A stretch of 64,000 bases of DNA, from contig NZ_JAFMYU010000003.1 of NCBI RefSeq assembly GCF_017353255.1, positions 186,001 through 250,000 on the forward strand, read 5' to 3'. The notes beneath the pieces were generated by a model. That model did no database searches and was not told the DNA's origin. It saw nothing but the letters and a program-made list of their open reading frames with translations. Below are positions 29,662-39,244 of this stretch, piece after piece. Source of the DNA: Fibrella aquatilis. GTDB lineage: Bacteria > Bacteroidota > Bacteroidia > Cytophagales > Spirosomataceae. A program made the translations under genes and the position numbers. Every line of letters starts with the position of its first letter. The first letter of the stretch is position 1.

Positions 29662-30432
29662 ATGCAGCGTTATTTTATCCAACTAAGTTACAAGGGGACG
29701 GATTTTCATGGGTGGCAGATTCAGCCGAATGGTGTCAGTGTGCAGCAGGTGCTCGACGAAACACTGACGCAGCGACTTAGTCGGCCGATCTACGTAACGG
29801 GGAGTGGCCGGACTGATGCGGGTGTTCATGCGTCGCAGCAGTTTGCGCATTTCGATACCGACGGAGACCTGCCCGAGACCGACATGCTGGTTTATTCGCT
29901 CAATAACATGCTACCCGATGGCATCGCCATCCACGACATCTTTCCCGTTGCGCCAACTACTCATGCCCGTTTTTCGGCTACGGCACGGTATTATCAGTAC
30001 CACATCCGTCGGCAGAAAAGCCCGTTTCTAGCCAGCCTGAGCTATATTTTTCGGCCTGAGCTAGACGTGCCGCTCATGAATGGGGCCGCGTCCAAACTGC
30101 TGGAGCACAGTAATTTTCGCAGTTTCAGTAAAGTGCGCACCAACGTAAACCATTACCATTGCCGCATCATGCGGGCCGAATGGGAACAACGCGCAGACGA
30201 ACTCGTTTTCCATATTAAGGCCGACCGGTTTCTCTACGGCATGGTGCGCTGCCTGGTGGGTACGCTGCTCGACGTGGGGCAGCACCGCCTGACCGTCGAG
30301 GAGTTCGTGGCCATCATTCGGGCCGAAGACCGCACCGCCGCCAGCCGGGCCGTACCCGCCAGTGGCTTATTTTTAACCGAAGTAAGCTACCCGGAGGGAC
30401 TGCTGAAGGGTAGTTCAAAGTCCAATGTCTAA
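29662..30432 (+). CDS. truA: tRNA pseudouridine(38-40) synthase TruA
   Basis: TruA isomerises uridines 38-40 in the anticodon arm of many tRNAs. The protein (256 aa) begins RYFIQLSYKGTDFHGWQIQP and has the catalytic Asp in GSGRTDAGVHASQQ. The RFLYGMVRCLVGTL motif near the C-terminus is also conserved. Probably co-transcribed with purL. Confidence 0.96.
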   Translation: MQRYFIQLSYKGTDFHGWQIQPNGVSVQQVLDETLTQRLSRPIYVTGSGRTDAGVHASQQFAHFDTDGDLPETDMLVYSLNNMLPDGIAIHDIFPVAPTTHARFSATARYYQYHIRRQKSPFLASLSYIFRPELDVPLMNGAASKLLEHSNFRSFSKVRTNVNHYHCRIMRAEWEQRADELVFHIKADRFLYGMVRCLVGTLLDVGQHRLTVEEFVAIIRAEDRTAASRAVPASGLFLTEVSYPEGLLKGSSKSNV

Positions 30433-30434
30433 AG

Positions 30435-30480
30435 TTTAAAGTTACCCTTTCGTGGTTGCATTGAACTTTGGACTTTAAAC
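30435..30480. repeat. Imperfect intergenic inverted repeat
   Basis: GTTTAAAGT (30435-30443) pairs with ACTTTAAAC (about 30472-30480), and flanking AAAGTCCAATG/CATTGAACTTTGG words extend it imperfectly. It belongs to the style of word-built intergenic hairpins found at many chromosomal gene ends in this window. Confidence 0.4.
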
Positions 30481-30492
30481 GTTAAACTCATT

Positions 30493-31089
30493 TTGCTTAC
30501 AGGCATTATTATTCTCGCAGCGGGTTCGTCGAAACGATTTGGCGGCATCAGCAAGCAGTTGTTGAGCATCAACGGCACTTCGCTGGTGCGCCATGCGGCC
30601 GAAGTGGCCCTAGCGGCTAATCTGGGTGGGCCGGTGGTGGTGGTACTCGGCGACCGGCGCGAACAGGTGGCCCCCGAACTAGACGGACTGGCCGTAACCC
30701 TGATCGACAACCCTACGCATACAGACGGCGTTGCATCGTCGGTGAAGATTGGGTTGGCGGGGCTGTTTTTGATGGAACCACGCATCGATAAATTCATTAT
30801 CATGCCCTGCGACCAGCCTTACGTATCGGCGGGGTTGTTGCAACAGTTGGTGGTTACCCAGACCGAAACCGACAAAGGCATTGTGGCCACCCGCTACGCC
30901 GATCAGGTACATATGCCCGCCCTGTTTGCCCGCCGCTATGCCGAACCCCTGGCCGCGCTCACCGCCGACAAGGCCCCCAAATGGGTTATTATTAAGCACA
31001 AAAACGACCTGGCCGAAGTGGGCTTTGAACTAGCTGCTATTGACCTCGACCTCTGGACGCAGGTAGAAGCATTGAAGAAAAACGACTAG
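30493..31089 (+). CDS. MobA/MocA-like nucleotidyltransferase
   Basis: The start IIILAAGSSKRFGGISKQLL is the NTP-binding loop of MobA/IspD-like transferases, and PCDQPYVSAGLL supplies the metal-binding Asp. The overall pattern (LVRHAAEVAL; DNPTHTDGVASSVKIGL; ATRYADQVHMPALF) is that of molybdenum-cofactor cytidylyl- or guanylyltransferases, with the family of MocA most similar. The start is TTG 30493. No other molybdenum genes are adjacent, apart from a MOSC protein at 63514 far away. 198 residues. Confidence 0.85.
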   Translation: MLTGIIILAAGSSKRFGGISKQLLSINGTSLVRHAAEVALAANLGGPVVVVLGDRREQVAPELDGLAVTLIDNPTHTDGVASSVKIGLAGLFLMEPRIDKFIIMPCDQPYVSAGLLQQLVVTQTETDKGIVATRYADQVHMPALFARRYAEPLAALTADKAPKWVIIKHKNDLAEVGFELAAIDLDLWTQVEALKKND

Positions 31090-31093
31090 TTCT

Positions 31094-32056
31094 CTACATC
31101 AACTTCTTCACCAGCGTTTCCACCGTGATGCCTTCGGCTTCGGCTTTGAAGTTGCGCACCATGCGGTGGCGGAGAATGGGCAGGGCCACGGCGCGAACAT
31201 CTTCAATGTCGGGCGAATATTTGCCGTTGAGCAGGGCGTTGCATTTGGCGGCCAGAATCAGGGCCTGCGACGCCCGCGGACCAGCGCCCCACTCAATGTA
31301 TTGGTTGGTTTCGGTGGCGGCCATGGCGGTGTTGGGGCGCGTTTTATGCACCAGCCGCACGGCGTAATCAACCACGTTATCGGCCACGGGGACGCGCCGC
31401 ACCAGGTGCTGAAACTCCAGAATCTGGTCGCCCGAAATGATCTGCTTTACCTGATACTTTTCGTCGGAGGTGGTGCTTTTCACAATGGCTAGTTCCGACT
31501 CGAACGAGGGGTAGTCGAGCCAGATATTGAACATAAACCGGTCCAACTGGGCTTCGGGCAGGGGGTAGGTACCTTCCTGTTCGATGGGGTTCTGGGTGGC
31601 GAGTACAAAAAATGGACGCCCCAGGCTGTAATTCTCCCCAGCAATAGTCACCTTATATTCCTGCATGGCCTCCAGCAGGGCCGACTGCGTTTTGGGCGGC
31701 GTCCGGTTGATCTCGTCGGCCAGGATGATGTTGGCGAAAATGGGGCCTTTGATAAACTTGAAATTCCGCGATTGGTCCAGCGTTTCCGACCCCAGAATAT
31801 CCGACGGCATCAAGTCAGGTGTGAACTGTATTCGGTTAAAATCGAGGTCGAGCGCGCCTGCGATAGTCTGAATCAGCAGCGTTTTGGCCAATCCCGGCAC
31901 GCCCACCAGCAGGCAGTGGCCCTGGCAAAAGATGGCCGTTAGCAGCAGCCGAACGGTCTCGTCCTGACCAATGATGACTTTGCCAATTTCGGCCCGCAAT
32001 TTTTCGTACGACTCTTTCAGCGCTTCCGCCGCCGCAACATCCGATGAGTAAGGCAC
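31094..32056 (-). CDS. MoxR-family AAA ATPase
   Basis: The 320-residue protein has Walker A GVPGLAKT, Walker B ILADEINRTPPKTQSALLEA, sensor 1 LATQNPIEQEGTYPLPEAQL and arginine DRFMF, all diagnostic for MoxR. Such ATPases act as chaperones, usually for von Willebrand factor A proteins encoded next to them. Here the next genes are chaperone-type peptidyl-prolyl isomerases on the same strand. The C-terminal helical lid (RASQALILAAKCNALLNGK) is complete. Confidence 0.95.
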   Translation of the reverse strand: MPYSSDVAAAEALKESYEKLRAEIGKVIIGQDETVRLLLTAIFCQGHCLLVGVPGLAKTLLIQTIAGALDLDFNRIQFTPDLMPSDILGSETLDQSRNFKFIKGPIFANIILADEINRTPPKTQSALLEAMQEYKVTIAGENYSLGRPFFVLATQNPIEQEGTYPLPEAQLDRFMFNIWLDYPSFESELAIVKSTTSDEKYQVKQIISGDQILEFQHLVRRVPVADNVVDYAVRLVHKTRPNTAMAATETNQYIEWGAGPRASQALILAAKCNALLNGKYSPDIEDVRAVALPILRHRMVRNFKAEAEGITVETLVKKLM

Positions 32057-32083
32057 TTTTTTCTTTGTTAAGAGTGAATATTA

Positions 32084-32180
32084 AGTGGTAAGTGCTGAGT
32101 GGTAAACGGTAAGTGCTTCGCGTCAGAATAGACACGGTCGACACGAAGCACTTACCGTTTACCACTCAGCACTTACCACT
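32084..32180. repeat. Long perfect inverted repeat, 37-bp arms
   Basis: Arms at 32084-32120 and 32144-32180 are exact reverse complements, with a 23-base loop. They are built from repeated words such as AGTGGTAAGTG and GGTAAACGG. The right arm supplies part of the stop codon of the SurA-like gene. It likely acts as a transcript-end hairpin between the two minus-strand genes. Confidence 0.9.
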
Positions 32181-33603
32181 AATTACTTGCTTGCGCCCCG
32201 TTGGTCTGGGTGGTGCCGAAAATCTTGCAGCCGTTGTATTCTGGCTCGACGGTAATGTACACGTCACTGACCGATTTGCGGAACCACTCGTCGATAGCCC
32301 GGTTCTTTTTGTTTTGCAGTACAATGTTCTGCAACTTCTCGAAGTCCAGTTTATAGTCGGCGGTGTGGGGTTCAATCTTGGCACGGTAGTACAAAATTCG
32401 TACCCCCGTTTTGCCGTCGTCGGAGCGGTAAGGGAGAACGGGGGTCATTTTGCCCACCGTCATGGTGTCCAGGGTCGAGAAAAGAGCGTAGTCCATCGTG
32501 CCGTCCATGGCCAGGCGACTGTTGCCCGTCTGCGGGTCGCGGAGCTGTCCACCGGCGTCGGCGGTGGCTTTGTCTTCTGAATGCAGCTTAGCGGCTTTCT
32601 CGAACTTCAGGCTATCAACCACAATCAGGGTACGCAGGCTGTCGAGGAAGCGCGTGGCGTCGGTCACGTCGAGACGGGCGTATTCGGGGCGGAGCAGGAT
32701 GTGGCGGGCGTGGTATTCGGCCCCACGCGTTTCGATCAGTTGAATCAGGTGAAACCCAAACTCCGACTCCACCACGTCCGACATCTCGCCGGGTTTCAGT
32801 TTCAGGGCAGCCCCTTCGAACGGTGCCACCATGGCCCCCCGTTTGGCATAGCCCAGGTCGCCACCGTTGGGTGCCGAGCCTACATCTTCCGAGTTCGCTT
32901 TGGCCACCGCCGCAAAATCAGCCCCTTTCGAGATGCTGTCGCGCAGGGCCAGCAGCCGCTGACGCAACGTTTCTTTTTGTGACTTAGTCACCTTGGCATA
33001 CCGCACAATCTGTGCAATTTCTACCTCAGCGGGCATATAGGGCAGGCTGTCGCGGGGAATGCTGTTGTAGAACTTCAGCACCTCGCGGGGCGTCACCTTC
33101 ATCTTCTCGGTGATCTTTCGCTGCATTTCGCGCGTCACCAGCTGGTCTTTTACTTGCGACCGCACCTCGCTTTTCAGCATCTCCAGGCTTTTGCCAAACT
33201 GCTCAACAATGTTCTTTTCCGAACCGTATTGCTGCACCATATACGACATCCGGCCGTCGAGCTGACTGTCGATCTCCTTGTCAGGCACCACCACCGAGTC
33301 GATCTCGGCTTTAGCCAGCATCATCTTGCTGATCACCAGGCTCTCCAGAATCTGGCAGTCTTTGGGCGCTTTGGGGTTGCCCGCATACTGCTGCATCGAC
33401 TCGTCGAGGTCCGATTTCAGCACGTAGTAGTTGTCTACTTTGGCGATGATTTTATTCAGCAGCACACCCTCCGTGGAGGTGTCGGCAGTGACAGCTTTTC
33501 TTGTAAACTTAGCCGAACCCGGCTTAGCCGGTCCCGACAAGCTGTGGGCCAGCGCGAGGGTAGATCCCAGCAGCCCGAGCGATATGGTTTGTACTAGATT
33601 CAT
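32179..33603 (-). CDS. SurA-like periplasmic chaperone/peptidyl-prolyl isomerase
   Basis: The 474-residue protein has a signal peptide (MNLVQTISLGLLGSTLALAH), a SurA-type N-domain (LLNKIIAKVDNYYVLKSDLD), and two parvulin domains: VEIAQIVRYA through EFGFHLIQLIE, and YHARHILLRP through VRILYYRAKIEPH. SurA helps outer-membrane proteins reach the membrane through the periplasm. The next gene upstream encodes a second, larger parvulin protein, and the two are probably co-expressed. Confidence 0.9.
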   Translation of the reverse strand: MNLVQTISLGLLGSTLALAHSLSGPAKPGSAKFTRKAVTADTSTEGVLLNKIIAKVDNYYVLKSDLDESMQQYAGNPKAPKDCQILESLVISKMMLAKAEIDSVVVPDKEIDSQLDGRMSYMVQQYGSEKNIVEQFGKSLEMLKSEVRSQVKDQLVTREMQRKITEKMKVTPREVLKFYNSIPRDSLPYMPAEVEIAQIVRYAKVTKSQKETLRQRLLALRDSISKGADFAAVAKANSEDVGSAPNGGDLGYAKRGAMVAPFEGAALKLKPGEMSDVVESEFGFHLIQLIETRGAEYHARHILLRPEYARLDVTDATRFLDSLRTLIVVDSLKFEKAAKLHSEDKATADAGGQLRDPQTGNSRLAMDGTMDYALFSTLDTMTVGKMTPVLPYRSDDGKTGVRILYYRAKIEPHTADYKLDFEKLQNIVLQNKKNRAIDEWFRKSVSDVYITVEPEYNGCKIFGTTQTNGAQASN

Positions 33604-33648
33604 GATGGCTTTATTAATTAGTTCAACTTTAACTCTTGAATGTTGAAC

Positions 33649-36021
33649 TCATTTGACTAATCGTTTCAATTCGTTTTCGTTAACCTGCACGGGGTATTTT
33701 TCCCGAAGTGTAGCCAAAAACTGTTTCTCTAATTGTGCCTGATACTCGTTGATGACCGCTCCTCGTGCTTCGGCAAAGGTCTTGGGCCGGGCGGGTTCGA
33801 TGCGGGTAATTTGCACCTGCGCCACTCGGTTGTTTACCGTCTTCGTCTGCGTACCCACCTGCCACGCCACCGCGTCGACGTAGGGGTTCTGCCCTTTGGC
33901 AAACAGGCCCTCGGTCAGCACCAGGGCGTCGGTAGCCGTGCCGCTGATGACCCGCGCTACGTCGAGCTTGTCGGTCGAGGCGTAGGTGAACGTGACGCGT
34001 CGGGCCGACTGCGTTGCGTTGGCTCCGGTTAGTGCTGGGCGGAAGGCCCGCAGGTCTTTTTCAGTGATCCGCGATAGCGTTATGCCGTTGGTCGTTAGGT
34101 ATTTAACTACGTTGCGGATGCGGCTGGCCGACGCGCTGTCTGCTTCCGTGACCTCATGCGAACCGGTCACTTCTAATACATAAGCCGGGTTTTTGACCAT
34201 CGCTACCAGCACGTCGAACAGTTGGTCACGGGCGGCGCTGGTCAGCATGGTTTGGTTGCGCTCGTAACGTAGTTCGGGTGCCGACCGGCGCAGGGCGTAG
34301 GGAGCAGGGCCTGACAACCGGCTCTGAAGCTGGTCGATGAGGGCTTTATCCTGCGCCACGGCAATGGTTGCGGCCACACGTTCGGGGTAGTTATAGTTAG
34401 CGCGGTGGGCTTCGTAATAGGCTTTTTGCCCTACCGAATCGGCCATTGATCGCTCCCACACCTGCTCTTCCATCACCTGCGAGAGCAACACACCGTCACG
34501 CACTTCGGCCAGCAGGTTACGGAAATCGGGGTATTTGCGCTCCAGATTGGCTTCTTCGGTGGCCAGCAACTGGTCGCCCACAAAGCGGGTATACAGCTTT
34601 TCCAGCACGGCAGCGGGGGCCACGGCGGGCGCACCATCGCGGCGGGGTGTTTGCTTCTGCCGGGCATAAGCCAGAAACGCGCTGATGGGCACGGTCTTGC
34701 CGTCGATAGTCAGCAGGGGTTGGCCTGATGCGTCGGTGATGGCGGGTTTCCATTTGCCCTGCAACAACGACGAGTCGGCGGTGGCGAGCACGGACTGTTT
34801 CACGCTGGCGTATTCGGTGATGGGGTATTCGCGGCTGAGGCGGGTCAGAGTAGCCTGCCGCAGCACCTCGGCGCGGGTGTCGGTCACTACCTTTTGCCGC
34901 AGGGCCGGGGCCAGTTCAGCAAACGACTCCATCGGTTTCCGCTCAATGAGTTTCAGAATATGCCAGCCGTAGTTGGTTTGCACCGGCGGACTGATGCTGC
35001 CCGGCGTGGGGAGGGCAAAAGCGGCGGCTTCCAGGGCGGGCACTACCTGCCCAGTGGCGAAGGGTGGCAACTTACCACCCGCGTTTTTGCTCTGCACGTC
35101 GTCGGAATAGGCGCGGCAAACGGCTTCGAACGGCTCACCCGCCTGCAATTTGGCGTAAGCCTCGTCTATTTTGGTTTTGGCTTCAATGGGGGCGTTGGGC
35201 GTGGCCGAGGGCGATACCCGCACCAGAATATGCGCCACCTGCACCTTCCCGCGCGAGGGTCGGCGGTCGTTGACGCGCAGCACGTGGTAGCCAAACTTCG
35301 AGCGGATGGGCATGGAAATGGTGCCCACGGGTGTGGTGTAGGCCGCCGTTTCAACGGGATAGACCATCTGGAACGCCGTGAACCAGCCCAGCGTGCCGCC
35401 ATTCTGCCGGGCGGTGGGATCAGCCGAAAACTGGTCGGCGAGGGTGTTGAAGGCTTCTCCTTTCAAGAGTCGGTTGCGCAACTCGATAGCCTGCCCGTAC
35501 GCCTTCAGCGTGTCGGCGGGAAGGGCTTCTTCGGCCAGAGCGATGAGAATGTGCGAGGCGTTGACTTCCTGCTGCATCCGTTGGTAGGCTTCGTTGGCCA
35601 GCTGCTCCACCAGCCCTTTGTCAGTCAGGTAAGGTTGGGCAAGCTGCTTGCGGTAGGTGGCCATTTCTTCGCGGAAGGCCTCTGTGGTGTCGCGCCCGGC
35701 CTGTTCGGCGGCCAGCACCTTCAGTTTCAGGTTGGTATACAGCTCCAGGTACCCGCGCATGTCGGTACGCTGCGTGGTGTCAGACGAGAGCTGATTTTTG
35801 GTAAATGAATCGAAAAACTCGTCGCTGGTAATGGTCCGGTTCTGGCCCAGCGTAAGCACCACCGGCTTGGGGGCGGGCACTACCGGCGCGGGAGGCGTCA
35901 CGGCCACGGGTTTCGCCGACTGGCAACCCGACAGCAGGGTCAGAAAAAGCCCGGCGGCGGCAAGCTGAGGGCCAAATGGGGAGTAGTTTCGGGGAGAAAT
36001 CAACGAGAGAGGAATGGGCAT
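33649..36021 (-). CDS. Lipoprotein with parvulin-type peptidyl-prolyl isomerase domains (PpiC-like)
   Basis: I start at ATG 36019-36021 because it gives a normal lipoprotein signal ending LLSGC (Cys33); an earlier ATG at 36090 would add 23 residues. The product of 790 residues has parvulin domains at about 150-255 (VNASHILIAL; SKFGYHVLRV) and 260-370 (VQVAHILVRV; TNYGWHILKLIE), then a long helical C-terminal part with a further PPIase-like region. It should sit on a membrane facing the periplasm and help fold outer-membrane proteins. Confidence 0.88.
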   Translation of the reverse strand: MPIPLSLISPRNYSPFGPQLAAAGLFLTLLSGCQSAKPVAVTPPAPVVPAPKPVVLTLGQNRTITSDEFFDSFTKNQLSSDTTQRTDMRGYLELYTNLKLKVLAAEQAGRDTTEAFREEMATYRKQLAQPYLTDKGLVEQLANEAYQRMQQEVNASHILIALAEEALPADTLKAYGQAIELRNRLLKGEAFNTLADQFSADPTARQNGGTLGWFTAFQMVYPVETAAYTTPVGTISMPIRSKFGYHVLRVNDRRPSRGKVQVAHILVRVSPSATPNAPIEAKTKIDEAYAKLQAGEPFEAVCRAYSDDVQSKNAGGKLPPFATGQVVPALEAAAFALPTPGSISPPVQTNYGWHILKLIERKPMESFAELAPALRQKVVTDTRAEVLRQATLTRLSREYPITEYASVKQSVLATADSSLLQGKWKPAITDASGQPLLTIDGKTVPISAFLAYARQKQTPRRDGAPAVAPAAVLEKLYTRFVGDQLLATEEANLERKYPDFRNLLAEVRDGVLLSQVMEEQVWERSMADSVGQKAYYEAHRANYNYPERVAATIAVAQDKALIDQLQSRLSGPAPYALRRSAPELRYERNQTMLTSAARDQLFDVLVAMVKNPAYVLEVTGSHEVTEADSASASRIRNVVKYLTTNGITLSRITEKDLRAFRPALTGANATQSARRVTFTYASTDKLDVARVISGTATDALVLTEGLFAKGQNPYVDAVAWQVGTQTKTVNNRVAQVQITRIEPARPKTFAEARGAVINEYQAQLEKQFLATLREKYPVQVNENELKRLVK

Positions 36022-36099
36022 TTTCTGGCGCATATCGCTACAAAACAAACAGCCCGACAGGCGTTTAGATTCCGGTAGGTTACTCATCAAAGGTAGTCA

Positions 36100-36777
36100 T
36101 TATTGGCCAGAAGGCCCCATTTTAAGGGTTTTTAACGCCACATCGTAGGTCAGTTCGTAGTCGAACGAGTCGCGCAGGTGCTGTCCGGTAAAGCGGGCCG
36201 GTATGTGCAGTTGCTGCTTGCCCGACTTGCGCCAGGCGGCATCGTCAATGGTCACGCTGCTTTGGCCCAGCACGTCGTCATCGTCGAGCTGATTGGCGAA
36301 CTGCAAACCCAGCCCCGCCGCTGCCAGCCCCGCCGAGACGTATTTCAGGGGCGTGAGCACTTCGGTAGCCGTCAGCAAAATGCCCGCTGGCACCGCCACG
36401 ATGTTGTTCAACTTCTGAATCTGCATCACCAGCGTACTGGCCGTTTTGTAATCGTCTACTTCCACCAGCACCACCGAGGCCACAATTTTGCCCCCGCGTG
36501 GCATGGGTAATCGCACCGGAATGGCCTGCGCCAAATTGGCCGACTGCCCCTTTTTCAGCGTCTCCACACCCCAGCCGCCGTTGATGACCCCAACGGCCTT
36601 GTTTTGGTTGTCATAGCTCACCAATGAATAGGCCAGCATGACCTCGTCGCGGCGACTAATGGTTTCTTCGAGGTTATTAGCCCGCAGGCTGCGGGGCGTC
36701 AGTTCAGCCGTCAGTGATTTCGGCGCGGCGCAAGATGTGAAGAGCAGGAGAGAACTGATAAAGAAAGGATGACGCAT
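36100..36777 (-). CDS. Lipoprotein of unknown function, 225 aa
   Basis: The signal ends LFTSC with Cys16. The body is beta-rich (KIVASVVLVEVDDYKTASTL) and includes a Gly/Ala hydrophobic segment (YVSAGLAAAGLGLQFANQL). No family recognised. It is read from the same strand, just upstream of the PpiC-like lipoprotein gene and could share its promoter. Confidence 0.8.
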   Translation of the reverse strand: MRHPFFISSLLLFTSCAAPKSLTAELTPRSLRANNLEETISRRDEVMLAYSLVSYDNQNKAVGVINGGWGVETLKKGQSANLAQAIPVRLPMPRGGKIVASVVLVEVDDYKTASTLVMQIQKLNNIVAVPAGILLTATEVLTPLKYVSAGLAAAGLGLQFANQLDDDDVLGQSSVTIDDAAWRKSGKQQLHIPARFTGQHLRDSFDYELTYDVALKTLKMGPSGQ

Positions 36778-37006
36778 GAACCAAGTACGGATTCAGAACC
36801 CCATTTGTTGTACGTGGATAGACAAAACCACGTCTGTGAACTGGGCCTATGCAACGAAGTTTGTTTACTGCCGGTGTTTACATGATACTGGGAGAACAAT
36901 GCAGGCCGCTAAGTAACTAATGCAGTAACTCATATGGCAGCTACAATATAAATTGAGTTACTTTCCGTTGACTGTACAGTATAAATCCGTCTCAGGTTAA
37001 CTTGTC

Positions 37007-38323
37007 ATGAAAACTTCTGTCCTTCACCTATTGCTTTTGCTTTGCATTGGTCAAGCGGTAGCTCAACAAAGTATAAAGTCAGCTGCTGATTTTGATAAAG
37101 TGGTAGCAACTGCCCGCGAACAACACAAACCCATTTTCTTAGACTTCTACACAACGTGGTGTGCGCCTTGTAAACAAATGGACAAGCTAGTTTTTAGCCG
37201 CCCTGATGTTCAGCAAGTAGTAACTCAGCAATTCGTCAGTGCCAGAATTGACGCAGGTAGTTCATTCGGGTTATTATTGAAACAAAATTTCAATGTAGAG
37301 GCCTATCCAACGCTTTTATATCTGGATGACTATCAGGTGCCGCTCTATACGCAGGTAGGTAGCTTAGATGCAAAATCGTTTATCGATTTATCAAGGAAAG
37401 TAGTCGGATTATTTAGTGAAAATAAACCTGTTTCCTATTATGAACAGCTTTATGAAAAAGGCGAACGAGGTGATGCATTCATGAAACGGTACTTGCAAAA
37501 AATGATCGATGCTAACTTGGACGTTAAACTAAGCGATCAGCTAGGGAAATACCTTGCCAAACAGCCTGCCGATTCCTTGTATACGCCCGATAATTTTCAG
37601 TTTGTCTTGTCCTACGTGGCTGATTGCAATAATCCTTATTTTCATGTATTGGAGCAACGCCATACTCGAAAATTGCCGTTTGCTACGGTCATAAAGGCAG
37701 ATCGGAGCTATAACAAAGCAATCAAAAACTGCCTCAGCCAGGCAATACGAAATAAAGACAATACTATGTTCAAAAGAATAGAAGATGTTGAGTTAAGCGA
37801 TTCAACAAACATGTCGCCAGACGTAACGCTTCTACGTCTGCGGCTCAATTATTATAAAGAAACAGATCAAGATTCTTTGTACATACACTGGATGAACTAC
37901 TATATGGATAAATGGGCCGGGTCGAAAGATGATAGTCTGATTAACGTTGCACAAAAAGCTTATCACAGACTGTTTCAGAAAGAAAAACGTACTGCTGCCG
38001 ATGAAGCGGAGTTTATCAGGAAATGGATGCGCGGCGATAAGGAAACAATGGCGATTAATCTGAATGATAATGCTTTTGTTATTTATGAAAAAAATGGTTC
38101 GGTATATCAATTGAAGAAGGCGCTTCAATGGAGTCGAAAGTCAACAGAGTTACTACCCGAAGCTGCTCATTTTGATACGTATGCTCATTTACTTTACAAG
38201 CTTGATCAGAAAGAAGAAGCGGTGAAGCAGCAGAAAAAGGCCATTGATGTAGCTCGTCAGGCTAATGAAGATAGTAAGCGGTACGAAGCTGAATATAATA
38301 AAATGGTTCTGGGGCAACTTTGA
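37007..38323 (+). CDS. Secreted thioredoxin-like protein with helical C-terminal repeats
   Basis: The signal peptide is MKTSVLHLLLLLCIGQAVAQ. A thioredoxin fold follows, with PIFLDFYTTWCAPCKQMDKL carrying the CAPC active site and the cis-Pro in EAYPTLLYL. Residues about 150-438 are helical and end in TPR-like helices (FDTYAHLLYKLDQKEEAVKQ). It should reduce or transfer disulfides in the periplasm. The gene is AT-richer than its neighbours, suggesting a different origin or low-expression codon use. 438 residues. Confidence 0.88.
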   Translation: MKTSVLHLLLLLCIGQAVAQQSIKSAADFDKVVATAREQHKPIFLDFYTTWCAPCKQMDKLVFSRPDVQQVVTQQFVSARIDAGSSFGLLLKQNFNVEAYPTLLYLDDYQVPLYTQVGSLDAKSFIDLSRKVVGLFSENKPVSYYEQLYEKGERGDAFMKRYLQKMIDANLDVKLSDQLGKYLAKQPADSLYTPDNFQFVLSYVADCNNPYFHVLEQRHTRKLPFATVIKADRSYNKAIKNCLSQAIRNKDNTMFKRIEDVELSDSTNMSPDVTLLRLRLNYYKETDQDSLYIHWMNYYMDKWAGSKDDSLINVAQKAYHRLFQKEKRTAADEAEFIRKWMRGDKETMAINLNDNAFVIYEKNGSVYQLKKALQWSRKSTELLPEAAHFDTYAHLLYKLDQKEEAVKQQKKAIDVARQANEDSKRYEAEYNKMVLGQL

Positions 38324-38375
38324 TGTTCGATTTTAACCAACCTTAAGCAGAAAGGTATTCAGTCAAAAAAGGCAA

Positions 38376-38466
38376 TTTTAGTGCCTCACCCTCCCGTGGC
38401 GAAGCCTTCGAAGACGGTCATGCCGCCATCGATGAAGGTGCTGGTACCGGGCCCCGGTGATGTAGT
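38376..38466 (-). pseudogene. Duplicated 3' end fragment of the SDR gene at 39245
   Basis: These 91 bases match 39235-39318, the last 25 codons of the SDR gene plus a few bases beyond its stop, with two substitutions, a few changes and a 7-bp insertion (TACCGGGCCCCG against CGCC) that shifts the frame. It is not expressed as a gene. Together with the intact end it flanks the two-gene DUF6169 cassette as direct repeats. Confidence 0.9.
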
Positions 38467-38515
38467 TTATATCAATCTGGCGAACTATTGGAGGGTCGAG
38501 GCACGCAGATGGGGA

Positions 38516-39031
38516 TTACTTTCCCTCACTGTAAGCACCAATAAGCCGCTGAAAGGCCAGAATTGTATTGCCCAGGTTAGGGTTGCTGGCCCGTAGAATG
38601 AGCGAGGTAAGGAAAACGGACCCGTCAGTATCGGCTAAACGACTGTCTATTTTCACAAAGTTGAGTTGACCATACTGCTCAAACCAACCACTAAATTTTC
38701 GTTGTCGCGCAGCTCCCCGACTGTCCGACGATTCGCAGATATAAACCACTACGCGCTCGTGAACACGCATGAACTGCTCGAAAACGGCAGCTATCGTTGG
38801 TGGAATTCGTGGGTCTATTGCAGGAGGTTTTCCGCCGGGATTACTAATGAGCGCAATCACCATTTCATAAACGTGCGGCTCAAGCAGTGGTTCATCTGGA
38901 AACAGATAGCCACTTGGCTTGAACCGCACTTCGTAGGCTATGTCCTGATCGGTTGTGAAGTAAAACAAATTCGATTCATTGCCGGACGAATCGATTTCAT
39001 AGCTCACTAGCCGCTTGTCTTTTAGCTGCAT
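38516..39031 (-). CDS. DUF6169 family protein
   Basis: From ATG 39029-39031 the 171-residue protein shows the DUF6169 pattern: FYFTTDQDIAYEVRFKPSGY, then DPRIPPTIAAVFEQF, VVVYICESSDSRGAARQRKF-SGWF and a final NPNLGNTILAF. The VYICxSSDxRxxARxxxF centre is the most typical part. Its function is not known. The family often has a small partner gene upstream, as here (35-base overlap), so a toxin-antitoxin-like pair is possible. Confidence 0.8.
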   Translation of the reverse strand: MQLKDKRLVSYEIDSSGNESNLFYFTTDQDIAYEVRFKPSGYLFPDEPLLEPHVYEMVIALISNPGGKPPAIDPRIPPTIAAVFEQFMRVHERVVVYICESSDSRGAARQRKFSGWFEQYGQLNFVKIDSRLADTDGSVFLTSLILRASNPNLGNTILAFQRLIGAYSEGK

Positions 39032-39215
39032 TTTTCCGGCGGAGTTCGGCGACAATGGCCTGTTTAGCAGGGTCATTTTTGAACTCCTCGACCATTTTCT
39101 TTTGCTCAGCGCGCTTATTAGCCAACATCGTGCGCAGAAAAGTGAGACCACGTTCACTAACCGGCATTTCTTTTTCGGTAGGTGTCATCGCTTTGTCTGG
39201 TTTGTGTTCTCCCAA
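38997..39215 (-). CDS. Small partner protein of the DUF6169 gene, 72 aa
   Basis: A charged, all-helical 72-residue protein (ERGLTFLRTMLANKRAEQKK; DPAKQAIVAELRRKNAAKRQ) without membrane segment. Its 3' end overlaps the DUF6169 gene by 35 bases. No family recognised. It starts 29 bases after the SDR stop. Antitoxin or chaperone of the DUF6169 protein is a guess. Confidence 0.65.
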   Translation of the reverse strand: MGEHKPDKAMTPTEKEMPVSERGLTFLRTMLANKRAEQKKMVEEFKNDPAKQAIVAELRRKNAAKRQAASEL

Positions 39216-39244
39216 ACCTACAAAAAATGGGCCGTTTTAGTGCC

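Noticed and set aside
38381-38596. Plus-strand small gene over the SDR fragment
   Set aside because: It is the antisense of the duplicated SDR gene end followed by the end of the DUF6169 gene.
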